Part shown: positions 1-5,522 of the stretch, one piece after another
Position numbering within the stretch: position 1 is the stretch's first letter
Layout of the letters: each line of letters begins with the position of its first letter
DNA from: Chloroflexota bacterium
GTDB taxonomy: Bacteria; Chloroflexota; Anaerolineae; Aggregatilineales; Aggregatilineaceae
Reading direction: 5' to 3'
Length of the DNA: 25,981 bases
Assembly (NCBI GenBank): GCA_016234525.1
Contig: JACRBK010000481.1
Coordinates: forward strand, 1-25,981
The notes under the pieces: generated by a model
Database searches by the model: none
What the model was told of the DNA's origin: nothing
Seen by the model: only the letters and a program-made list of their open reading frames with translations
Program-made: the position numbers and the translations under genes

Positions 1-64
1 AAAATTCCGCCAGATACGATCCATCCTGGCCGGTGATTCCGGTAATCAATGCGCGTTTCGCCAT
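1..64 (-). CDS. gmd: GDP-mannose 4,6-dehydratase, N-terminal fragment (cut by window edge)
   Basis: Only the first 21 codons are visible. The ATG lies at 64-62 on the minus strand and the reading runs off the left edge. The visible residues begin MAKRALITGITGQDGSYLAE. The TGITGQDGSYLAE stretch is the characteristic Rossmann-fold NADP-binding start of GDP-mannose 4,6-dehydratase, which converts GDP-mannose to GDP-4-keto-6-deoxymannose in the cytoplasm. A good ribosome binding site (AAGGAG) stands seven bases before the ATG. It follows the rmd stop codon by 15 bases on the same strand, so the two are almost certainly co-transcribed and act in sequence. Only the N-terminus can be judged, so completeness of the enzyme is unknown. 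Confidence 0.85.
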   Translation of the reverse strand, partial: MAKRALITGITGQDGSYLAEF

Positions 65-79
65 AATCTCCTTCGCTCC

Positions 80-1057
80 TTAATCCTGACCAGCGCGGGG
101 AGAAAGCCCGAAACGCTGACGCCAGTCGTTTAAAATATCCAATAGACTTTGTTCAAAGGGGATAATCGGTTCCCAGCCGGTACGCTGCCGCAGTTTGGAG
201 GCATCTCCCACGCGGCGCGGCACATCCACCGGGCGCATCAACGCCGGGTCGTGACGGACTTCGATCTGCGCGGTGCTGTAACTCAGCAGGGTATCCAACA
301 GGTGTTGGATGCTGTAACCTTTTCCGCTGCAAATGTTATACGCTTCGCCCGGTTCGCCCTGCGTGACCATCAGCCAATAGGCCCGCACGACGTCACGCAC
401 GTCGGTAAAATCGCGCTCGGCAGTCAGGTTGCCGACATACATCGCGGGTTCGCGCTGCCCGGCTTCAATCGCCGCGATCTGGCTGGCGAAGTCCGCCGCT
501 GCGAATCCGGCTCCCTGGCCCGGCCCGATGTGGTTAAAGGGGCGGGCGCGAATGATGCTCATGCGGTGTGCCAAAAAATACTGCAAACCGAGCATGTCTT
601 GCGTGACTTTGCTCACGCTGTAGGGGTTCGTCGGGGCGAAGAAGTGATCTTCGTTGGGCGGGGTCGTATCGGCTTTGCCGGAACCGTAAATTTCCGCCGA
701 ACTCACCACCAAAATACGCGGGTGGAGATTCAGTTGGCGAATACTTTCGAGCAGATTGACCTGGACCAAAATATTATTTTCCAGCGTTTCCCAGGGGTTA
801 TCAAAAGATTTGCCGACATGGGCCAGCGCCGCCAGATGAATCACAATGTCCGGCTGCGCCCGGTCCAGCGCGGAACGCACAGCGGCGGCCTCGCGCAGAT
901 CGGCTTGAATCTGGGTCACAGGCCGTTTATCTAACCGGGGATTCTGACCGGGGGGCAAAAAAACAGCCGCATAGATCGTTGTATCAGGTTCGGCCAGCAG
1001 GTGATCTACCAGATGCCCACCCGCGAATCCGCCAGCGCCAGTGATAAATACGCGCAC
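80..1057 (-). CDS. rmd: NAD(P)-dependent sugar epimerase/reductase, probably GDP-6-deoxy-D-mannose reductase
   Basis: This is an extended short-chain dehydrogenase/reductase of 325 residues. It has an N-terminal nucleotide-binding motif (GAGGFAG, residues 7-13), a Ser-Ser before the active site (119-120) and the catalytic Tyr-x-x-x-Lys pair (Y146, K150 in PYSVSK). It lies directly upstream of gmd on the same strand, so the likely reaction is reduction of GDP-4-keto-6-deoxymannose to GDP-D-rhamnose; a GDP-fucose synthase is the main alternative. I chose the GTG at 1057-1055 because GGGAG precedes it at good spacing and the family motif VRVFITGAGG starts there. The frame is open to a TTG at 1081, but that adds eight unconserved residues and has no ribosome binding site. 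An extended -10 promoter lies just upstream. Confidence 0.85.
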   Translation of the reverse strand: MRVFITGAGGFAGGHLVDHLLAEPDTTIYAAVFLPPGQNPRLDKRPVTQIQADLREAAAVRSALDRAQPDIVIHLAALAHVGKSFDNPWETLENNILVQVNLLESIRQLNLHPRILVVSSAEIYGSGKADTTPPNEDHFFAPTNPYSVSKVTQDMLGLQYFLAHRMSIIRARPFNHIGPGQGAGFAAADFASQIAAIEAGQREPAMYVGNLTAERDFTDVRDVVRAYWLMVTQGEPGEAYNICSGKGYSIQHLLDTLLSYSTAQIEVRHDPALMRPVDVPRRVGDASKLRQRTGWEPIIPFEQSLLDILNDWRQRFGLSPRAGQD

Positions 1058-1090
1058 GTCGTTCTCTCCCTTCGCATACAAACGGGGGCG

Positions 1091-1099
1091 ATTATATCA
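1091..1099 (-). promoter_or_regulatory. Extended -10 promoter for rmd-gmd
   Basis: On the minus strand this reads TGATATAAT, a perfect TATAAT box preceded by the TGn extension. No convincing -35 hexamer is seen, which is common for extended -10 promoters. Transcription would start near 1084, giving a leader of about 27 bases before the GTG of rmd, enough for its ribosome binding site. It sits just past the terminator of the upstream lipoprotein gene, which fits an independent promoter. Confidence 0.45.
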
Positions 1100-1119
1100 A
1101 AACAGGGGAACAGGGGAAA

Positions 1120-1163
1120 GGACGAAAGGCGGACGGCAGGCTCTGACTTTCCACCGTCCGCCT
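1120..1163 (-). terminator. Rho-independent terminator of the DUF4397 lipoprotein gene
   Basis: A perfect ten-base-pair GC-rich stem (AGGCGGACGG at 1127-1136 with CCGTCCGCCT at 1154-1163) begins seven bases after the lipoprotein stop codon. Read leftward it is followed by the pyrimidine-rich tract TTTCGTCCTTTCC. The T-tract is interrupted, so termination strength is uncertain. Confidence 0.6.
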
Positions 1164-1170
1164 GACAGGG

Positions 1171-3222
1171 TTATTTCGGCAGGGCGATCAACACTGGATT
1201 GATTCCCAGACCGCTGGCATCGGGCAGCAGCAGCAGATCATACGTCGTCAGTTCGTCGAATACCACGTCGGGAATATCCAGCAGCACCTCGCCCGTGTCG
1301 GACTCTTGAATCCGAAGGGTATAGGTTTGCGCCAGGATCACCTGCGGTTCAATGGGCCGCCCGTACTCCACCCGGTCAATCAGCGCCGCAAACGGGACCG
1401 GCGTGGCGGTGGGCGGTTCTTCGGGGTTAGGAACGGCTGGTGCGCTGTCCTCGTTAAATTGCAGTTCCGGGATTTTTCGCAGTATTTGCAGCGCGCCTTT
1501 GCCCGTTACCACATGGAAAACGCGCAGCCGGGCCTGTCCATCCCCCAGCAAAAAGTCGGAATCCGAGGCCAGCACATAGCGCGCGTCGCCCTGGTCACGG
1601 TAGACAAACAGGGTGTAGCGCGAAGGCAGCGTCGTATCGGGAAACGAGATCGTCTCCTCAATAATCGGTGCGCCCGTATCGAACGCGCTGATCAGAAAAT
1701 GTTGAGGTTTGGGTGTGAATAAGTGATAGTCTGTCCCCGCACCCCCCACGACTTCATCAAACACCGGCTGGTTATCGACGATTAAACTCACCGGAGATTG
1801 ATCGGGCAGCATATTCATCAGCCGTAACTCAAACAGTGGACCGCCCGTTGCAGATTCAACGGCCTGACTCCCGTCTGTCGTCCCGACCTCAGTGGCAAAG
1901 ACCGCCGCTTCAGTGTCAGGATAGCCGGTGATCACCACCAGATAAGCCGATCCCGCGAGCCATTCGCGCTCGTTGATCCGATCAATATCGCGGCTGTTAT
2001 CGCCCGCTCTAAAGATAAAGCCCGTCATGCTGGCTGGATAATCGGGAATCTGTTCCGACGATCCATATCGCACCGGGTCCAAACCGGGGAGTTCGCCGCC
2101 GATATTGTTAATCATGGTCGATTCTACGCCCACAGCGGCCAGCATAAAGGTCAGGCGGGCGCGATCCGCTGCCGTTGGGCGCAGGTCTTCGGCCACATCT
2201 TCGATGCGGAGTTGGCTGGCCGGGCCGAACAACACCAGGCTCAGGTTTTGATCTGGGCTGAGCGTGACCTGCTGTTGGATAATCGGATCACCCTCAGTCA
2301 CCCCGGCAGGCATGAGGCGCAGTTGGTACGGCAGGGAGGGGAATCCGGCCCATTCACCCGCGCTGCGGTAGGTTACATTTTCGCCCAGGCGGGTATCGCC
2401 CAAATACACATCGACGGCGGGCAGGTCTGGCGAGGCGTGAATGACGCGGACCTGGGTTTCGTCATTCACCCGGCTGCGGAAATTGAGCGTCTGGTAATTG
2501 CCGACGCTGCCATACAACACGACGGTATAAGCATTTTTCTCGATCAGGTCAATGTTCAGCGCGGCCAGAGTTTCAGTGCCGCTGGCGAAAGTAAAGTCGT
2601 GTTTGCCTTCGGCTATCTCCACCGGGCCGCCGGTCACGCCATAATCGACTTCGCGCAAAACATTACGGTTAGTCTCTTGTAGATTAAACACGTCGCCGCG
2701 CGGCACGGCATGGATCACGCTCAAGCGGCTGATCCCCGCGCCCAGAGTGGCAAGCGCTTCTTGCGACTGCACCAACTCCAGCGCGTTCGCCGGGCCGGTG
2801 ATCACCGCGACCACACTTTGCCCCGCGAGCAGTTCGATCTGCCGGGACAGCATCGGTGTGCCTTCGTCGGGATTCTGACCGGCTGGCACCACGCGCAGCA
2901 CATACGTCCCCGCCGCGAATGACAGTGGAGCAGTGTGGTACATGCCCGGCGTAAAGCCGCGCCCGATGTCAGCCCCGCCCAGGTAAATATTCACCGGGGG
3001 AAGCTCAGGGCTGGCCTGTACCACGCGGATCAGCGCGCGCGACAAAGGATCGGTATTTTCCTCAGGGACCGCCAGCGGAGTTGGCGTCGGCGTTGTCGGC
3101 GGCAGAGTCGGGGGCAGCGCCGTAAAGGTCGCCGTCGGCGGGGCGGGCTTTTCGTCGTCACCGCACGCGGCCAAAGTGATCGCCAGGGTAATGATCAGTA
3201 AAACCAATAAGCAACGTCGCAT
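1171..3222 (-). CDS. Secreted lipoprotein with tandem DUF4397-like domains
   Basis: The product has 683 residues. It starts with a lipoprotein signal peptide: basic MRR, a hydrophobic stretch, and the lipobox LAAC with the lipidated Cys at residue 20. A Thr/Pro-rich linker (about residues 26-50) follows. The rest is about six repeats of one beta-sandwich type. The clearest begin RALIRVVQASPELPPVNIYL (near residue 62) and VRVIHASPDLPAVDVYL (near residue 258), which is the DUF4397 signature; weaker copies start near residues 165, 354, 470 and 565. DUF4397 proteins are extracytoplasmic but have no settled biochemical function. The ribosome binding site GGAGGT stands seven bases before the ATG. 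The gene runs in the same direction as the MFS transporter upstream, but a hairpin lies between them. It ends at its own terminator. Role unknown; cell-surface location is well supported. Confidence 0.85.
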   Translation of the reverse strand: MRRCLLVLLIITLAITLAACGDDEKPAPPTATFTALPPTLPPTTPTPTPLAVPEENTDPLSRALIRVVQASPELPPVNIYLGGADIGRGFTPGMYHTAPLSFAAGTYVLRVVPAGQNPDEGTPMLSRQIELLAGQSVVAVITGPANALELVQSQEALATLGAGISRLSVIHAVPRGDVFNLQETNRNVLREVDYGVTGGPVEIAEGKHDFTFASGTETLAALNIDLIEKNAYTVVLYGSVGNYQTLNFRSRVNDETQVRVIHASPDLPAVDVYLGDTRLGENVTYRSAGEWAGFPSLPYQLRLMPAGVTEGDPIIQQQVTLSPDQNLSLVLFGPASQLRIEDVAEDLRPTAADRARLTFMLAAVGVESTMINNIGGELPGLDPVRYGSSEQIPDYPASMTGFIFRAGDNSRDIDRINEREWLAGSAYLVVITGYPDTEAAVFATEVGTTDGSQAVESATGGPLFELRLMNMLPDQSPVSLIVDNQPVFDEVVGGAGTDYHLFTPKPQHFLISAFDTGAPIIEETISFPDTTLPSRYTLFVYRDQGDARYVLASDSDFLLGDGQARLRVFHVVTGKGALQILRKIPELQFNEDSAPAVPNPEEPPTATPVPFAALIDRVEYGRPIEPQVILAQTYTLRIQESDTGEVLLDIPDVVFDELTTYDLLLLPDASGLGINPVLIALPK

Positions 3223-3263
3223 TTTCGTTACCTCCGGGGTCTATTTTAACCGTGATAGGGGTT

Positions 3264-3294
3264 CGGGGATAGTGCCGCGCCAGTACTATCCCCG
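3264..3294 (-). repeat. Intergenic hairpin between MFS gene and lipoprotein gene
   Basis: CGGGGATAGT (3264-3273) pairs perfectly with ACTATCCCCG (3285-3294) around an 11-base loop. It begins 14 bases after the MFS stop codon. No T-tract follows on the minus strand, so it is not a classical terminator; it may be a processing or mRNA-stabilising element, or a regulator site. A possible -10 (TAAAAT, minus strand, 3248-3243) lies between it and the lipoprotein start, which would allow separate transcription. Confidence 0.5.
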
Positions 3295-3307
3295 GTGGTT
3301 TATGTTG

Positions 3308-4480
3308 TTATGCTGGGGTTGATGCTGTGGAGGGGCGCAGCGTCCAACGGTACAGGCTGACCGGCACGAAAAACAGCAGCGTTGAACACAACAGCGCCGG
3401 GATTACGCCGAACTGATCGGCCAGCCCGCCCATGAAAAACGAAAAAGCAGCGAAAACGAGCGCCCCCGCAAAACTGTTGAGGGATCCCATCGTGGCGCGT
3501 TGTTCATCAGTGAATTCGTGCTGCATCAACCCACTGATGGCGGTGCTGTTCACGCCGAAAAAGACGGAATTGAGCGACATCAGCGCCGGGGAAAAGACCG
3601 TCGGCACCAGCACACAAAACAGGTTGACCACCTCGCTAAACGTCATGCCGCCCACTAACAGCCGGTATTCGCCAAACCGTTTGATAATACGCCCGGCGAA
3701 ATAGAACCCGGCGGCGGCCCCGGCGTTAGCGAGCATCTGCGCAAAACCAATCGCCCACACTGGCCACAGTGTGACGATAAACGCCGAACGGAACAACCAC
3801 GCCGACTCGCCAATCGCCCAACCGAGGATCGAGGCCGCGCTCAATTTGAGCAGCCGGGGATTCTGCACGGTGTTTTTAAAGGACTGGCGCAGGTGAGCAT
3901 AGGGATTCAAATCCTGGGGGGTGTGCGTGCGCGGCTCGGAAAAACGCAAACTGACCAGCAGCGCCAGCATCATCGGGATCACCGACACCCACATCACCGC
4001 CTGGAAGGAGATCGCCGCCAACAAGCTACCGATCACCGCTGAGATCGCTAATCCCACCTGGAACATGGCGGTAGTTTTGCCTTTCCATTCCTGATAGGAG
4101 TCGCGCTGCCCGGTTTCGGCCAGGGTGTCATGTAAAAAAGCGTCATTGTTGCCGCTGTAGAAGGCGCGCGCCAGTCCTTCGAAGATCGCCCCGATCAGCA
4201 GCGCCACATACAGCGAGCCAATGGCATAAAATAGCAGCGAAAACACGCTGGCGGCGGCGCCGCATACGATGGTTTTTTTGCGGCCTATCAGGTCGGAGAA
4301 TATCCCGGTCGGCACTTCAAACAGCGATTGTGCCACCGTCGCCGCTGAGAAGATGCTCATTCCCAGCGCGTAGGAGCCGGAGACCTGCGAAAAATACAGG
4401 ATCGCGATGGGGGCATAGGGGCGAAAATCCAGCAGGAAGTTGAACCAGCTTAACAAACGGACATTACGTGGAACCAGCAT
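3308..4480 (-). CDS. MFS transporter, 12 membrane segments, substrate unknown
   Basis: This is a major facilitator superfamily permease of 390 residues from the chosen start. It has many long hydrophobic segments and the family's cytoplasmic loop motif between segments 2 and 3, seen as GIFSDLIGRKKT. The N-terminal segment LLSWFNFLLDFRPYAPIAIL and overall length fit an uncharacterised drug or metabolite exporter-type MFS; the substrate cannot be read from the sequence. I chose the ATG at 4480-4478, which is preceded by a purine run (AGAGAGAGA) and starts right before the first membrane segment. The frame stays open to a TTG at 4543, adding 21 polar residues (to RFELDSAPERDI); this is possible but less likely. 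It stands alone, after the hsp20 terminator and before an intergenic hairpin. Confidence 0.8.
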   Translation of the reverse strand: MLVPRNVRLLSWFNFLLDFRPYAPIAILYFSQVSGSYALGMSIFSAATVAQSLFEVPTGIFSDLIGRKKTIVCGAAASVFSLLFYAIGSLYVALLIGAIFEGLARAFYSGNNDAFLHDTLAETGQRDSYQEWKGKTTAMFQVGLAISAVIGSLLAAISFQAVMWVSVIPMMLALLVSLRFSEPRTHTPQDLNPYAHLRQSFKNTVQNPRLLKLSAASILGWAIGESAWLFRSAFIVTLWPVWAIGFAQMLANAGAAAGFYFAGRIIKRFGEYRLLVGGMTFSEVVNLFCVLVPTVFSPALMSLNSVFFGVNSTAISGLMQHEFTDEQRATMGSLNSFAGALVFAAFSFFMGGLADQFGVIPALLCSTLLFFVPVSLYRWTLRPSTASTPA

Positions 4481-4550
4481 TATGTCTCTCTCTGGTGCGG
4501 AATCTAACTCAAAACGTGAGGGATTGTAATCGAGAGGAGGCAACGGCGGC

Positions 4551-4591
4551 GAAAAATAAAAAGAGTACAGGGGATGTTCCTCCTGTACTCT
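4551..4591 (-). terminator. Rho-independent terminator of hsp20
   Basis: A perfect ten-base-pair stem (AGAGTACAGG at 4562-4571 with CCTGTACTCT at 4582-4591) closes a ten-base loop and, read leftward, is followed directly by TTTTTATTTTTC. It lies 28 bases after the hsp20 stop codon. This is a textbook intrinsic terminator and isolates hsp20 from the MFS gene. Confidence 0.9.
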
Positions 4592-4619
4592 AAATGTTTA
4601 GTGGCTTGCCGGGGTGTCT

Positions 4620-5060
4620 TTAGTTGCTCCTGACCGCGATCTGGCGCGGTTTGACGGCTTCGGCTTTGGGCAGGGTCAGCGTCAGAACACCGTCTTTAAA
4701 GGCCGCTTCGACCTGTTCATGATCAATCGGGGTGTTGATACTCAGCGTGCGCTCGAATTTGCCAGTCGGACGTTCGAGCAAGACATACTTCCGATTTTCC
4801 GCTTCTTCATGTTTGATCTCGCCGCGAATGATCAGGGTATCCCCTTCCAGGGTGATTTCCAGTTCTTCGGGCTTGATGCCAGGGACATCGGCGCGAATGA
4901 CAATCGCATCATCGGTGATATACGCATCCATCGGCAGCAGCCATGCGCCGGTCCCACGTGTTTCGCTGCCACGCGTGAACGCATCATCCAACATGCGGTC
5001 CATCGCCTGGCGCATGGTGATCATATCACGTACCGGATCCCAACGAGAGATTTTAGACAT
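4620..5060 (-). CDS. Hsp20/alpha-crystallin family small heat-shock protein
   Basis: The product has 146 residues, the usual length for bacterial small heat-shock proteins. These bind unfolding proteins in the cytoplasm as ATP-independent holdases. The N-terminal arm (WDPVRDMITMRQAMDRMLDD) is the typical form. The alpha-crystallin domain spans about residues 38-140, with the DVPGIKPEELEITLEGDTL segment and the conserved C-terminal A-x-x-x-x-G-V-L motif (AAFKDGVLTLTLPK). A short IAV tail stands in for the usual I-x-I oligomerisation motif. The ribosome binding site GAGGAGGT precedes the ATG. It is monocistronic, divergent from the polysaccharide operon, with its own terminator. No CIRCE operator was found, so heat control, if any, uses another mechanism. 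Confidence 0.93.
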   Translation of the reverse strand: MSKISRWDPVRDMITMRQAMDRMLDDAFTRGSETRGTGAWLLPMDAYITDDAIVIRADVPGIKPEELEITLEGDTLIIRGEIKHEEAENRKYVLLERPTGKFERTLSINTPIDHEQVEAAFKDGVLTLTLPKAEAVKPRQIAVRSN

Positions 5061-5268
5061 AGGAATACCTCCTCAGCAATTTAGTACTCAACTTGTGTTA
5101 TCCGCTAAAACTGCCCCTACTATAAATGCGCTGTGCAAGAAGAACATTAACAGATTATCGAATCTTTATAAGAAGCCCGTTTGAAGTTTATTATAGCTGT
5201 GATACGGGGAGATCTCCTCTGATCTTCTCTGATTTTATCTCTTCTTCTTTGACTGCTGAGAAAGGAAT

Positions 5269-5302
5269 CTCCCTCAGCCGATCTGATGGTTGGGGAGGTT
5301 TT
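5269..5302 (+). repeat. Degenerate terminator-like hairpin, copy related to 21783-21822
   Basis: CTCCCTCAGCC and GGTTGGGGAGG flank the loop GATCTGAT and are followed by TTTT. The stem holds with several G-T wobbles and one C-A mismatch. The element matches the perfect terminator at 21783-21822 at nearly every base, including the identical core CAGCCGATCTGATGG. Here it lies between two divergent genes and upstream of the predicted operon promoter, where no rightward gene needs terminating. Confidence 0.6.
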
Positions 5303-5399
5303 ATAGATAATGGCGTTGCAATGATCTAGGCGGATTCGTGGAATAATCAGGAAAACGACTGGGGATGTATTTTCCGCGTCCTACGGGGCGGCGAGTCGG

Positions 5400-5427
5400 T
5401 TGCCACTCGATTGAATGCTGTTACAAT
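5400..5427 (+). promoter_or_regulatory. Sigma-70-type promoter for the pseudaminic acid operon
   Basis: TTGCCA (5400-5405) and TACAAT (5422-5427) each match the consensus at five of six positions and are separated by 16 bases. Transcription would start near 5434, giving a leader of about 90 bases before the first ATG. It is the best rightward promoter match in the intergenic region. Confidence 0.5.
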
Positions 5428-5522
5428 GTAGATGTTGTTCATGCTTGTTTCTTGTTGAATGAGGAAATCTTCATTCTACGAGAGCGGCTTGAACGTTTTT
5501 AACTAGCGCTCAAGGCCAGTCT

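Larger units (their letters stand above)
5061..5522. other. Divergent intergenic region between hsp20 and the pseudaminic acid operon
   Basis: This 462-base region contains no convincing gene; short open frames here have no ribosome binding site or recognisable product. It must hold the leftward hsp20 promoter: a possible -10 (TATAGT, minus strand, 5124-5119) was seen without a good -35. It also holds a perfect ten-base palindrome GGAGATCTCC (5208-5217), a degenerate terminator-like hairpin (5269-5302) and a good rightward promoter (5400-5427). The stretch 5210-5265 is rich in TCTCTT/TGATCTTCTCTG pyrimidine repeats. Confidence 0.6.

Noticed and set aside
149..934. Rightward 261-codon open frame opposite rmd
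   Set aside because: Antisense to a gene with clear SDR motifs; the translation has no recognisable domain and looks like a shadow frame.
4614..5084. Rightward 156-codon open frame opposite hsp20
   Set aside because: The opposite strand encodes a full alpha-crystallin domain with ribosome binding site and terminator; this frame resembles nothing known.
5081..5110. CIRCE-like operator for HrcA upstream of hsp20
   Set aside because: TTAGTACTC resembles the left half, but the required GAGTGCTAA right half at nine-base spacing is absent.
5126..5329. Small 67-codon rightward open frame in the hsp20/operon intergenic region
   Set aside because: It has no ribosome binding site, low-complexity Ser-rich translation, and contains the hairpin at 5269-5302.
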